NCBI RefSeq assembly: GCF_000374305.1
Contig: NZ_KB894096.1
Location: 62,001 to 126,000 of the forward strand
Direction of reading: 5' to 3'
Origin: Actinomadura flavalba DSM 45200
Lineage (GTDB): Bacteria; Actinomycetota; Actinomycetes; Streptosporangiales; Streptosporangiaceae
Length of the DNA: 64,000 nt
Below the pieces are notes generated by a model. It made no database searches, was not told where the DNA came from, and was given only the letters and a program-made list of their open reading frames with translations. Below, piece after piece: positions 9,086-17,318 of the stretch. The first letter of the stretch is position 1; each line of letters begins with the position of its first letter. The position numbers were made by a program, and so were the translations under genes.

Positions 9086-10200
9086 GGCGCGCGCGGGAGG
9101 GTGCGCCCGCCGCTTCCGGCCGTGGCCGACCGGCCGGCGTGCGGGGCGGCGCTGTGCGGCGCGGGCGGAGGGCGTTCGGGGTGCGGGTCGGGCCGGTGGG
9201 GGTGCTGGTGCGGCCTCGGGCCGGGGTGGCGGGCCTCGTGGTCGCCGTCGCGTTGCTGGGGGTCGCCGGGGTCGCGGTGTTCAGCGGGAGCCTGGACATT
9301 GCGCCCGCGCGGGTGCTGGCGGCGCTCGCCGGGGACGGGACGCGCGTCGAGACGCTCGTCGTCGTGGACCGGCGGCTGGCGCGGACCCTCGCCGCCGTGC
9401 TCGTCGGGTTCGCGCTCGGCTGCGCCGGGGCGCTCACCCAGTCGATCACCCGCAACCCCATCGCGAGCCCCGACATCCTCGGCGTGACGACCGGGGCCGG
9501 CTTCTTCGCCGTCCTGCTGATCACGCATCCGGCGCTGCTGCCCGGCGGGTCCGCGATGCTCGCCGCCGCGGCGATCACGGGCGGGCTCGTGACGACCGGC
9601 GGCATCCTCGCGCTGTCGTGGCGGGCCGGGTTCGACGGGCTGCGGCTCATCCTCGTCGGGATCAGCGTCAACGCGATCGGCATGGCCGGGGTCTCCTGGC
9701 TGCTGCTGCGCACCGACATCGACCAGGCGGCGGTCGCGATGCGCTGGCTCACCGGCTCCCTGTCCGGCGCGCGGATGCCGGACGTGCTGCTGCTCGCGCC
9801 GTTCGTCCTGGCCGCCGGGCTCGCCTGCGCCTACCTGGCCCGCGACCTGGCCGCGCTGCGGCTCGGCCGGTCCGTCGCGCCCGCGCTCGGCACCGCGCCG
9901 GGACGCACCGAGGCGCTGGCGCTCCTGGTCGCCGTCGTGCTGGCGTCGGGCGCCACGGCCGTCGCCGGGCCCGTCGCGTTCGCCGCGTTCGTCGCGCCGC
10001 AGGCCGCGATGCGGCTGTTCGGCACCGCCGGGCCGCCGCCGCTCGCGGGCGGCCTCACCGGCGCGCTGCTCATCCTGGCCGCCGACCTGACCGCGCAGCG
10101 GCTCCCCGCCGAACTGCCCGTCGGCGTCGTCACCGCCGTCGTCGGCGCCCCCTTCCTGCTCTACCTGCTGCACCGCCACCGCCGGAGAACCAGTGTCTGA
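9082..10200 (+). CDS. FecCD-family iron-siderophore ABC permease (second subunit)
   Basis: Partner permease of the gene at 8069, of the same fold, with the motif GCAGALTQSITRNPIASPDI in the first half and GPVAFAAFVAPQAAMRLFG near the end. The frame is open much further upstream into the previous gene, but the GTG at 9082, which overlaps the preceding stop as GTGA, is the sensible start (372 residues). The first 40 residues are Arg/Gly-rich and unlike the family, so a GTG near 9181 is an alternative start. The protein ends in an overlap of eight bases with the ATPase gene. Confidence 0.9.
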   Translation: MRRAREGAPAASGRGRPAGVRGGAVRRGRRAFGVRVGPVGVLVRPRAGVAGLVVAVALLGVAGVAVFSGSLDIAPARVLAALAGDGTRVETLVVVDRRLARTLAAVLVGFALGCAGALTQSITRNPIASPDILGVTTGAGFFAVLLITHPALLPGGSAMLAAAAITGGLVTTGGILALSWRAGFDGLRLILVGISVNAIGMAGVSWLLLRTDIDQAAVAMRWLTGSLSGARMPDVLLLAPFVLAAGLACAYLARDLAALRLGRSVAPALGTAPGRTEALALLVAVVLASGATAVAGPVAFAAFVAPQAAMRLFGTAGPPPLAGGLTGALLILAADLTAQRLPAELPVGVVTAVVGAPFLLYLLHRHRRRTSV

Positions 10201-11008
10201 ACCGAGCCCCCTGCACGCCGCGCACGTCCGCGCCGGATACGGCGCCCGGACCGTGCTCGACGACCTGACGCTCACGGTCCCGGCCGGCCGCGTCACCACG
10301 ATCATCGGCCCGAACGGCTGCGGGAAGTCCACCCTGCTGCGCGTCCTCGCCCGGCTGATGCCGCCGTCGTCCGGGCACGTGACGCTGCACGGCGACCGGC
10401 TCGACGCGCTGCGCCCGCGCGAGGTCGCCCGCCGCATGGCCGTCCTGCCGCAGAACCCCGTCGCGCCCGAGGGCATGACGGTCGGTGAGCTGGCCGCCCG
10501 GGGCCGCCAGCCGCACCAGCCCTGGTACCGCCGGTGGAGCGGCGAGGACGCGCAGATCGCCCGGGACGCGATGCGCGCCACCGGCGTCCTGGACCTCGCG
10601 GACGTGCCGCTGGACGAACTGTCGGGCGGGCAGCGGCAGCGCGCGTGGATCGCCATGACCCTCGCCCAGCAGGCCGACGTGCTGCTGCTGGACGAACCGA
10701 CCACCCATCTCGACCTCGCCCACGCCGTCGAGGTCATGGACCTCGTCGTCCGCCTCCGCGACGAGACGGGCCGCACCATCGTCACCGTCCTGCACGACCT
10801 GAGCCTCGCCGCCCGCTACAGCGACCACCTCGTCGTCATGAAGGACGGCGCGCTCGTCGCGGAGGGCGCCCCGGCGGACGTCCTCACCCCGGAACTGCTC
10901 GGCGCGACGTTCCAGTTGCGCGCGCACGTCTTCCCCGACCCGGTGGACCGGTTGCCCACCGTCGTCCCGGCCAGGAGCCCTACAATCCCTGTGCCCGGAC
11001 AACCCTGA
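10193..11008 (+). CDS. Iron-siderophore ABC transporter ATP-binding protein
   Basis: FecE/FhuC-type ATPase (271 residues) that powers the FecCD permease pair. All motifs are intact: Walker A GPNGCGKST (residues 39-47), Q-loop VLPQNP, signature LSGGQRQRAW, Walker B VLLLDEP and the H-loop VLHDLS. The GTG start at 10193 overlaps the upstream permease. The last 15 residues are a flexible tail. The gene closes the four-component importer (binding protein on the other strand, two permeases, ATPase) under the iron box at 8050. Confidence 0.95.
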   Translation: MSEPSPLHAAHVRAGYGARTVLDDLTLTVPAGRVTTIIGPNGCGKSTLLRVLARLMPPSSGHVTLHGDRLDALRPREVARRMAVLPQNPVAPEGMTVGELAARGRQPHQPWYRRWSGEDAQIARDAMRATGVLDLADVPLDELSGGQRQRAWIAMTLAQQADVLLLDEPTTHLDLAHAVEVMDLVVRLRDETGRTIVTVLHDLSLAARYSDHLVVMKDGALVAEGAPADVLTPELLGATFQLRAHVFPDPVDRLPTVVPARSPTIPVPGQP

Positions 11009-11025
11009 CGACGAGGTCGCCCTTC

Positions 11026-12735
11026 ATGCGCTGGTCCCAGCTCTACACGCCCACGCTCCGCGAAGCCCCGGCGGGCGCCGACGCGGTGAGTCACCGGCTG
11101 CTGGTGCGGGCCGGGTTCGTCCGGCAGCTCATGGCGGGGCACTACTCGCTGCTGCCGCTGGCCGTCCGGGTGCGGGCCAAGGTGATCGAGGTCGTCCGCG
11201 AGGAGATGGCGCGGATCGGCGCGCAGGAGTTCCTGCTGCCCGCGCTGCACCCGGCGGAGATCTGGCGGGAGAGCGGCCGCTGGGACGTCATGGGCGACGA
11301 GATATTCCGGCTCCGCGACCGCAGGGGCGCCGAACTGGCCCTCGGCATGACGCACGAGGAGATCTTCACTGTCCTGGCGCGGGAACTGGCGTCGTACCGG
11401 GACCTTCCGCAGGTCTGGTACCAGTTCCAGACCAAGTTCCGCGACGAGCCGCGGCCCAAGAGCGGGCTGCTGCGCGTCCGCGAGTTCACCATGAAGGACT
11501 CCTACAGCTTCGACGTCGCCGCCGACGGGCTGGACACCGCGTTCGACCGGCACTACGACGCGTACACGCGGATCTTCGCGCGGCTCGGCGTTCCGGCGAT
11601 CCCGGTGCAGGCGTCGAGCGGGAGCATGGGCGGCAGCGCGTCGGTCGAGTTCATGTGCCCGTCCGAGGCGGGGGAGGACCTCGTGGTGCGGTGCACCGCG
11701 TGCGACTACGCCGCGAACGTCGAGAAGGCGACGTCGGCGCTCGCGCCCGTCGCGGACGGCACGGCGCCGCCCGTCCCCGAGCGGTTCGACACGCCGCACG
11801 CCCGGACCATCGACGAGCTGGCCGAGCAGCACGACGTGCCCGCCGACCGGCAGATCAAGACGCTCGTGTACGTCGTGGACGACCGGCTCACGCTGGTGCT
11901 GATGCGCGGCGACCACGCCCTGGTGGAGCAGAAGCTCGCGGACGCCACCGGCGCGCTCGCCCTGCGTCCGGCGCACGCGGAGGAGATCCGCGACGCGCTC
12001 GGCGCCGCGCCGGGGAGCCTCGGCGCGGTCGGCGTCACGGACCTGCCGATCCTCGCGGACGAGGCGCTGCGCGGCCGCACCGCGATGACGACCGGTGCCA
12101 ACACCGACGGCGTGCACCTGCGCGGCGTCGACGTCGCCCGGGACGTCGCGGTCGGTTCCTGGGCCGACCTGCGCGAGGTCACCGCCGGGGAGACGTGCGC
12201 CGCGTGCGGCGGCGCCCTCGACGTCGTGCGCACCATCGAGGTCGGGCACATCTTCAAGCTCGGCCGCAAGTACACCGAGACGCTGGACGTCACCGTGCTC
12301 GGCCCGGACGGCGACCGCGTCACCCCGATCATGGGCAGCTACGGCATCGGCGTGGAACGCGCGATGGCCGCCGTCATCGAGACGCACCACGACGACAAGG
12401 GCATCGTGTGGCCCGTCGCGGTGGCGCCGTTCGAGGCGGCGGTGGTCCTCCTCAACGGCGACGACGCCCCCACGGCCGAGGCCGCCGAGTCGATCTACGA
12501 GAGCCTGCGCGCGTCCCGCGTCGACACGATCCTGGACGACCGCCCCCTCCGCCCGGGCGCCAAGTTCGCGGACGTGGAACTCATCGGCATCCCGTACCGC
12601 GTCACGGTGGGCAAACGCGGCCTGGCGAACGGCACGGTCGAAGTCACGACCCGCGCCACAGGCGAAACGACCACCGTCCCGGCACCCGAAGCCGCCGCCC
12701 ACGTCCACGCCCTGGTGACCGGCCCAACCCGGTGA
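11026..12735 (+). CDS. proS: Proline-tRNA ligase (bacterial type with editing insertion)
   Basis: Charges tRNA-Pro with proline. The 569-residue length and domain order fit bacterial ProRS: class II catalytic motif 1 near residue 60, motif 2 (FRDEPRPKSGLLRVREFTMKD, starting at 11449) with the substrate loop, a YbaK-like editing insertion (about 225-385, with DRQIKTLVYVVDD), motif 3 in GSYGIGVERAMAA (about 431-443) and the C-terminal anticodon-binding domain with RPLRPGAKFADVELIG. The ATG at 11026 has only a weak ribosome site. A near-consensus -10 (TACAAT, 10981-10986) lies inside the end of the preceding ATPase gene, so proS can have its own promoter about 33 bases before the start. Confidence 0.96.
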   Translation: MRWSQLYTPTLREAPAGADAVSHRLLVRAGFVRQLMAGHYSLLPLAVRVRAKVIEVVREEMARIGAQEFLLPALHPAEIWRESGRWDVMGDEIFRLRDRRGAELALGMTHEEIFTVLARELASYRDLPQVWYQFQTKFRDEPRPKSGLLRVREFTMKDSYSFDVAADGLDTAFDRHYDAYTRIFARLGVPAIPVQASSGSMGGSASVEFMCPSEAGEDLVVRCTACDYAANVEKATSALAPVADGTAPPVPERFDTPHARTIDELAEQHDVPADRQIKTLVYVVDDRLTLVLMRGDHALVEQKLADATGALALRPAHAEEIRDALGAAPGSLGAVGVTDLPILADEALRGRTAMTTGANTDGVHLRGVDVARDVAVGSWADLREVTAGETCAACGGALDVVRTIEVGHIFKLGRKYTETLDVTVLGPDGDRVTPIMGSYGIGVERAMAAVIETHHDDKGIVWPVAVAPFEAAVVLLNGDDAPTAEAAESIYESLRASRVDTILDDRPLRPGAKFADVELIGIPYRVTVGKRGLANGTVEVTTRATGETTTVPAPEAAAHVHALVTGPTR

Positions 12736-12754
12736 CGAACGGCGCCTGACTCAG

Positions 12755-12781
12755 CCCCGCCGCCGAACCGCCCCGGCGGGG
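12755..12781. terminator. Possible bidirectional terminator between proS and the kinase gene
   Basis: An eight-base inverted repeat (CCCCGCCG at 12755-12762 and CGGCGGGG at 12774-12781) with an 11-base loop in the gap between two convergent genes. There is no T-run on either side, so this is a modest candidate. Confidence 0.4.
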
Positions 12782-12895
12782 GACCACTCCGCAGCGCCCG
12801 GACCCGCCGGCTCCGGTCCCACGCCGTCAGCCACACCCGACCGCTCCTGCACGGTCCCGGAACCCGGTGTGTTCTCGCCATGCGTCGCGTGTGGG

Positions 12896-13708
12896 TCATG
12901 GTGCGTGTGTGCGGTAGGTCGTCCACTGCTTCCACGCGTCCAGGTAGGGGGGCATCCACGGGGCCGGGTGGTTGTCGGAGCGGTGTTGCCAGAACTTCGT
13001 GGCCAGGTGGGAGTAGAGGTCGATGGTGGGGGGCGGGGTGGTCGACCAGGACGTGAAACGGGTGGCCCAGGCTTCGGCCTGGGTGGGGCTGTGACCGTCG
13101 AGGATGAGCCAGGGGATGAGCTGGCCGATCTCGATCCAGGGGGCGCCGCGGCTGGTCAGGGCCCAGTCGACGACGTGGACGTGGTCGTTCTCGTCGATGA
13201 TGAGGTTCTTGGGGTTCAGGTCGGTGTGCAGGAGGGTGTCGCCTGCCATGGGGGAGACGTCGTCGGTCAGGTTCGCCCAGCGCTGTTCGACGTTGAGGTC
13301 CACCGCGTCGGGGCACGGGTGGTCCTGGAGGGTGTGGACGACTTGTGCGAGGAGGTCCAGGTCCGGTGAGCCGGGGGTGAAGACGGCGGTGCGGCCGGGG
13401 ACGTGCTCGAAGCCCAGGGCCATCCATCCCCCGGCCTCCTCCTGCCAGAGGAGGCGGGGTGCGAGGGGTGGCGCGTGCGGGGCGATGGCGGACTCGCGGC
13501 GTAGCGACCAGACCTCCGGGCCGTCGCGGTCGGCGTCCAGCTTCCGGGCGGCCTTGACGAACACCGCGCCGTCCGCCGTCCGCACGGTGATGGCGACGTC
13601 GGCGTGGTTGCCCGTGGGGGCCGAGCGGGTGCTGAGGACCGGGCCGGTCCGGGCGGTGATCGCCCGGCTCATGGCGTCGGGCAGGTCGGTCCAGTCGCTA
13701 CGGGGCAT
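12896..13708 (-). CDS. Aminoglycoside phosphotransferase (APH)-fold kinase
   Basis: A 270-residue protein of the APH/choline-kinase fold. The catalytic loop HTDLNPKN has His161, Asp163 and Asn166, and VVDW about 20 residues later corresponds to the metal-binding DFG motif. The N-lobe lysine is probably in VFVKAARK near residue 53. The ATG at 13706-13708 follows AGAGGA three bases upstream; a longer in-frame start at 13807 is less likely because this site would be wasted. The substrate is unknown: such proteins in actinomycetes phosphorylate antibiotics, sugars or small metabolites, and relatives act on Ser/Thr of ribosomal peptides. A short reading frame ends seven bases before its start. Confidence 0.82.
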   Translation of the reverse strand: MPRSDWTDLPDAMSRAITARTGPVLSTRSAPTGNHADVAITVRTADGAVFVKAARKLDADRDGPEVWSLRRESAIAPHAPPLAPRLLWQEEAGGWMALGFEHVPGRTAVFTPGSPDLDLLAQVVHTLQDHPCPDAVDLNVEQRWANLTDDVSPMAGDTLLHTDLNPKNLIIDENDHVHVVDWALTSRGAPWIEIGQLIPWLILDGHSPTQAEAWATRFTSWSTTPPPTIDLYSHLATKFWQHRSDNHPAPWMPPYLDAWKQWTTYRTHAP

Positions 13709-13715
13709 GAGTCCT

Positions 13716-13829
13716 CTAGGAGATCTTGACGGCGGACAGGCCGCAACTGTCCGTTGAGCCGCAGCTCGCGCCGCGCTCCCACATCCGGTCATCGACGTTC
13801 CACCCATGGTGACGCATGGCGCGGACCAT
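13716..13829 (-). CDS. Possible small peptide with Ser/Thr/Cys-rich tail (unconfirmed)
   Basis: A 37-codon frame from an ATG at 13827-13829 to a TAG at 13716-13718, ending seven bases before the APH-fold kinase start. The peptide begins MVRAMRHHGWNVDD and ends GASCGSTDSCGLSAVKIS, so eight of the last 16 residues are Ser, Thr or Cys. Codon third positions are mostly G or C as in real genes here, but no ribosome site precedes either possible ATG, and the frame stays open upstream as Arg/Pro-rich sequence. It may be a real small protein coupled to the kinase, the remnant of a longer gene, or chance. I do not recognise a family. Confidence 0.3.
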   Translation of the reverse strand: MVRAMRHHGWNVDDRMWERGASCGSTDSCGLSAVKIS

Positions 13830-14313
13830 GAGGTCGAGCGACCTGCCGGAGGCGATCGAGTCGTTGGTGACCGGGATGCGAATGGTCGTGTGCGGCCGGG
13901 CCGGAGGGCGGGCGCGGGTTCGCCGTGCTGCGGGAGACGTGCACGCAGTGGGGCGTCTGGTACCCGTCCGACGGCGGGAAGTACGTGTACGGCGTCGTCC
14001 CGGTCGCGGACGACCCGGGCGAACCCGACGACGAGGACGAGCCCGCCGAGGGCGGCGACCTGGGAACGTCCGGCGTCGACGCGGAAGACCCGAGGGTGCT
14101 GAGCAACGCGTGACGGCCGTGGTGGCGGGCCTCCGCGCGGCCCGTTGCCGGGGTTTCGTGCCTTTTCGGGGCGTTTCGTGGGCGTTGTGGTCGTGTTAAC
14201 TCTTTGCGTCGGCCGGTTCGGGATCGTGCCAACGGTGAATGATCTGCGATGACAGTACGTTCCGGGTCATCGGGGCGTGTTCGCGACGTTCGTCCGCAGG
14301 GGAGGGGTTGGCC
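13719..14313. other. Gene-poor stretch between the kinase and gpgS
   Basis: About 600 bases with no confidently assignable gene. It holds the two doubtful small frames listed separately. From 14114 to 14313 I see only a T-richer stretch around 14150-14210 and a GGGGAGGGG ribosome site (14299-14307) for gpgS; no repeat, RNA gene or terminator stands out. Confidence 0.5.
13925..14113 (+). CDS. Hypothetical small acidic protein (possibly truncated)
   Basis: A 62-residue frame starting at a GTG (13925). It has a core reading CTQWGVWYPSDGGKYVYGVV, which resembles the short Trp-rich segment of small actinomycete proteins often found beside regulators, and then a very acidic tail rich in Asp and Glu. 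Third codon positions are almost all G or C, which supports coding. No convincing ribosome site precedes the GTG, and the frame is open back to about 13871, so the true N-terminus may have been lost or shifted. Function unknown. Confidence 0.38.
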   Translation: MLRETCTQWGVWYPSDGGKYVYGVVPVADDPGEPDDEDEPAEGGDLGTSGVDAEDPRVLSNA

Positions 14314-15291
14314 ATGCTGCCCGAGGTCGCTTCATGGTTGCACCGCCGTACGAGCAAGGCGGCCGACTGGCCGGTGGAGACGCTGCTCGCCGCGAAGGAG
14401 GGAACGCGGGTGAGCGTCGTGCTGCCCGCCAGGAACGAGGAGGAGACCGTCGGCGAGATCGTCGGGGCGATCCGGGCCGACCTGGTCGACCGGGCGCCGC
14501 TGGTGGACGAGATCGTCGTCGTGGACTCCCGGTCCACCGACGCCACCGTCGCCGTCGCCACGGCGGCCGGCGCGCGCGTCGTCTCCCAGGACGCGGTGCT
14601 GCCCGGCGAGGGCCGCATGTCCGGCAAGGGCGAGGCGCTGTGGAAGTCCATGGCCGCCACGACCGGCGACGTGGTCGTCTTCGTGGACGCCGACCTGGTC
14701 GGGTTCACGTCGTCGTACATCACCGGCCTGCTCGGGCCCCTGCTCACCGACCCGGACATCGGCTACGTCAAGGGCTGCTACGACCGCCCGCTGATCGGGG
14801 AGACCGGCACCACCGAGGGCGGCGGCGGGCGCGTCACCGAGCTGGTGGCCCGGCCGCTGATCAACCTGCACTGGCCGTCGCTGGCCGGGGTGATGCAGCC
14901 GCTCGGCGGCGAGTACGCCGGGCGGCGGTCGCTGCTGGAGCGGCTGCCGTTCGTCACCGGCTACGGCGTCGAGCTGGGGCTGCTGCTGGACGTCCTCCAG
15001 GACTCCGGCCTGGACGCCATCGCGCAGGTCGACCTCGGCCGCCGCGTGCACGGGCACCAGACCACCGAGGCCCTGGGCGCGATGTCGGGGCAGATCATGC
15101 TGACGGCGTGGTCGCGGCTCCAGCGGCACGGCCGGATGCTGCCGCTGGAGGCCCCGGCGACGGCGCTGACGCAGTTCCGCCGCTCGGCGGACGGGCACGA
15201 TCTGCGCGTCAGCGACGTCGGCGTGGGGGAGCGGCGGCCGATGATCGAGGTGCCGGAGTACGCGGCGGCGCGCGGATCGCTGCTCTCCTGA
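14314..15291 (+). CDS. gpgS: Glucosyl-3-phosphoglycerate synthase
   Basis: A GT-A glycosyltransferase of 325 residues, the length of mycobacterial GpgS, transferring glucose from UDP- or ADP-glucose to 3-phosphoglycerate. This is the first step to glucosylglycerate and the methylglucose lipopolysaccharides that actinomycetes use to modulate fatty-acid synthesis. Signatures are the N-terminal nucleotide-sugar segment VVLPARNEEETVGEIV, the metal-binding VDADLVG (about residues 124-130) and the acceptor-binding PLGGEYAGRRSLLERLPFV followed by GYGVELGLL. The ATG at 14314 has a strong GGGGAGGGG site; an in-frame upstream start at 14239 lacks one. It is a single-gene unit; the matching phosphatase gpgP is not in the window. 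Confidence 0.92.
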   Translation: MLPEVASWLHRRTSKAADWPVETLLAAKEGTRVSVVLPARNEEETVGEIVGAIRADLVDRAPLVDEIVVVDSRSTDATVAVATAAGARVVSQDAVLPGEGRMSGKGEALWKSMAATTGDVVVFVDADLVGFTSSYITGLLGPLLTDPDIGYVKGCYDRPLIGETGTTEGGGGRVTELVARPLINLHWPSLAGVMQPLGGEYAGRRSLLERLPFVTGYGVELGLLLDVLQDSGLDAIAQVDLGRRVHGHQTTEALGAMSGQIMLTAWSRLQRHGRMLPLEAPATALTQFRRSADGHDLRVSDVGVGERRPMIEVPEYAAARGSLLS

Positions 15292-15367
15292 GCGCCCGTC
15301 GCGCGCGCGTGCGCGATTTCCGCCCAATCTCCGAGTCATGTGGCGTAACGCCTGTGACGCCTGCCAC

Positions 15368-15413
15368 GGTGTTACCCGCGGTAACCCGAGACGGTGCTAC
15401 CGTGGGTAACACG
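15368..15413. promoter_or_regulatory. Double palindromic operator upstream of acyl-CoA dehydrogenase
   Basis: Two related palindromes stand 25 bases apart: GTTACCCGCGGTAAC (15371-15385) and GCTACCGTGGGTAAC (15396-15410). The outer flanks extend them to GGTGTTACCCG and GGGTAACACG. The element ends about 27 bases before the ATG of the dehydrogenase at 15440, and a -10-like TACCGT (15398-15403) lies inside the second copy, so a bound repressor would block transcription. The symmetry and size fit a TetR-family site. The 11-mer GGTGTTACCCG also occurs upstream of the TetR gene at 23941. Confidence 0.6.
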
Positions 15414-15439
15414 CGATATTGGAGAGAGGGTCAATAGAG

Positions 15440-16669
15440 ATGACGAGCACCGAGGAGACTCCGTTCTCGCTGGAACTCAGCGAGGACGTGCGCGAGGTCC
15501 AGCAGTGGGTGCACGAGTTCGCCAAGGACGTGATCCGTCCTGCCGCCGAGGAGTGGGACGAGCGCGAGGAGACTCCCTGGCCGCTCATCCAGGAGGCATC
15601 CAAGGTCGGCATCTACTCGCTGGACTTCTTCGCCACGCAGTGGCTGGAGCCGTCCGGCCTCGGTGTCCCCGTCGCCTTCGAGGAGCTGTTCTGGGGTGAC
15701 GCCGGCATCGGCCTCGCCATCGTCGGCACCGGCCTGGCGGCCGCCTCGATCGCGGCCGTCGGCACCCCCGAGCAGGTCACCGAGTGGGTGCCGCAGATGT
15801 TCGGCACCGCCGACGACGTCAAGCTCGGCGCGTTCTGCGCCTCCGAGCCCGACGCCGGCTCCGACGTCGGCTCCATCCGCTGCCGCGCCACGTTCGACGA
15901 GGCCAAGGACGAATGGGTGCTCAACGGCACCAAGACCTGGGCGACCAACGGCGGCATCGCCGACGTCCACGTCGTCGTCGCGTCCGTCCACCCCGACCTC
16001 GGCAGCCGGGGCCAGGCCAGCTTCATCATCCCGCCGAACACGCCGGGGCTGAAGCAGGGCCAGAAGTTCAAGAAGCACGGCATCCGCGCCTCCCACACCG
16101 CCGAGGTCATCCTCGACCAGGTGCGCGTCCCCAGCCACCTCATCGTCGGCGGCAAGGACAAGTTCGACGAGCGCATCGCCCGCGTCCGCGAGGGCAAGAG
16201 CGGCAAGGGCCAGGCCGCCATGAAGACGTTCGAGACCACGCGCCCGACCGTCGGCGCGATGGCCCTCGGCGTCGCCCAGGCCGCCTACGACTACGCGCTC
16301 CAGTACGCCCAGGAACGCGAGCAGTTCGGCAAGAAGATCGGTGACTTCCAGGCCATCGCCTTCAAGCTCGCCGACATGCGCACCCAGATCGACGCCGCCC
16401 GCCTGCTCGTCTGGCGCGCCGCGTGGATGGCCCGCAACGGCAAGGACTTCGTCAACGCCGAGGGCTCCATGGCCAAGCTGGCCGCGTCCGAGGCCGCCGT
16501 CCGCGTCACCGACGAGGCCATCCAGATCCTCGGCGGCAACGGCTACACCCGCGAGTACCCGGTCGAGCGGATGCACCGCGACGCCAAGATCTTCACCATC
16601 TTCGAGGGCACCTCGGAGATCCAGCGGCTGGTCATCGGCCGCCGCGTGACGGGCCTGCCCGTCCGCTAG
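15440..16669 (+). CDS. Acyl-CoA dehydrogenase
   Basis: FAD-dependent acyl-CoA dehydrogenase of 409 residues for the first step of beta-oxidation. The helical N-terminal domain, the beta-barrel middle domain (FCASEPDAGSDVGSIRCRAT and ATNGGIADVHVVVA contact FAD and substrate) and the C-terminal helical domain are complete. The catalytic base is in IFEGTSEIQRLVIGR near the C-terminus, and GGNGYTREYPVER is the FAD-binding segment. The ATG at 15440 follows a purine-rich GGAGAGAGGG site. It is a single-gene unit between the double operator and a very strong terminator; fatty acids are the likely substrate class, chain length unknown. Confidence 0.95.
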   Translation: MTSTEETPFSLELSEDVREVQQWVHEFAKDVIRPAAEEWDEREETPWPLIQEASKVGIYSLDFFATQWLEPSGLGVPVAFEELFWGDAGIGLAIVGTGLAAASIAAVGTPEQVTEWVPQMFGTADDVKLGAFCASEPDAGSDVGSIRCRATFDEAKDEWVLNGTKTWATNGGIADVHVVVASVHPDLGSRGQASFIIPPNTPGLKQGQKFKKHGIRASHTAEVILDQVRVPSHLIVGGKDKFDERIARVREGKSGKGQAAMKTFETTRPTVGAMALGVAQAAYDYALQYAQEREQFGKKIGDFQAIAFKLADMRTQIDAARLLVWRAAWMARNGKDFVNAEGSMAKLAASEAAVRVTDEAIQILGGNGYTREYPVERMHRDAKIFTIFEGTSEIQRLVIGRRVTGLPVR

Positions 16670-16680
16670 TCCCCCCGCGC

Positions 16681-16720
16681 ACGCCCCGGAACGCTCCCAC
16701 GCGGGAGCGTTCCGGGGCGT
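16681..16720 (+). terminator. Strong rho-independent terminator after the acyl-CoA dehydrogenase
   Basis: A perfect 18-base inverted repeat (16681-16698 with 16703-16720) with the four-base loop ACGC, starting 12 bases after the stop codon and followed by TGTGCTTTTC. Confidence 0.92.
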
Positions 16721-16840
16721 TGTGCTTTTCGCAGCATTTCCGGGTGTCGGCGCAGGTCAGCCGGTGATCATCACCCGATCGGGAACCGGGGCGTTTAGCC
16801 GCCGCAGCGGGGGCACCAGTAGTGCCTGAACGATGACAGA

Positions 16841-16846
16841 CGGGTA
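16841..16846 (+). promoter_or_regulatory. Possible SigB/SigF-type -10 element
   Basis: GGGTAT is the -10 consensus of actinomycete stress sigma factors of the SigB/SigF group; it lies about 44 bases before the start of the holin-like gene. At the matching -35 distance the sequence is GTGC (16821-16824) rather than GTTT, so the match is partial. Confidence 0.35.
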
Positions 16847-16889
16847 TGGCGCAAGCACAGAGGCACGCGAGTACCTAGGGGTGGGAGTG

Positions 16890-17318
16890 ATGGCACACAG
16901 TGCACCGGCCGAGGGCGGACGCCCGCCGCAGGCCGCGCAGGAAGGGACCGGCGAGCTGGTCAAACAGGCCGCCCAGCAGATCTCCGAGCTGGTCCGGGCC
17001 GAACTGAAACTGGCCGTCGAAGAGGTCAAGGACAAGGGCAAGCACGCCGGTAAGGGCGTCGGCCTGTTCGGCGGAGCGGGCGTCGTCGCGCTGTACGGCG
17101 TCGGCGCGCTCGTCGCGGCCGCCATCGGCGCGCTCGCGCTGGTGCTGCCCGTCTGGGCCGCCGCGCTGATCGTCGCCGTCGTCCTGTTCGCGGTGGCGGG
17201 CGTCCTCGGCCTGACCGGCAAGAAGGAGACCGAGAAGGCCACGCCGCCGGTCCCCGAAGAGGCGATCGAGAGCACCAAGCGCGACATCACCGAGGTGAAG
17301 GAGAGGAGTCACCGATGA
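16890..17318 (+). CDS. Phage-holin-like small membrane protein (Phage_holin_3_6 family)
   Basis: A 142-residue protein with a charged amphipathic N-terminal half (ELVKQAAQQISELVRAELKL, then KDKGKHAGKGVG) and two hydrophobic hairpin segments (about residues 57-80 and 83-105), the pattern of the PF07332 family. Despite its name the family is chromosomal and common in actinobacteria, next to DUF3618 proteins; it is thought to act in the membrane, perhaps in shape or stress responses, but has no proven function. The ATG at 16890 has a GGGAG site; an upstream GTG/ATG frame from 16833 is less likely. The stop overlaps the next gene by four bases (ATGA). Confidence 0.85.
   Translation: MAHSAPAEGGRPPQAAQEGTGELVKQAAQQISELVRAELKLAVEEVKDKGKHAGKGVGLFGGAGVVALYGVGALVAAAIGALALVLPVWAAALIVAVVLFAVAGVLGLTGKKETEKATPPVPEEAIESTKRDITEVKERSHR

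Noticed and set aside
13789..14232. A 147-codon minus-strand frame covering the gap before gpgS
   Set aside because: Ser/Pro/Arg-rich product without motifs, out of frame with both small frames that have better composition.
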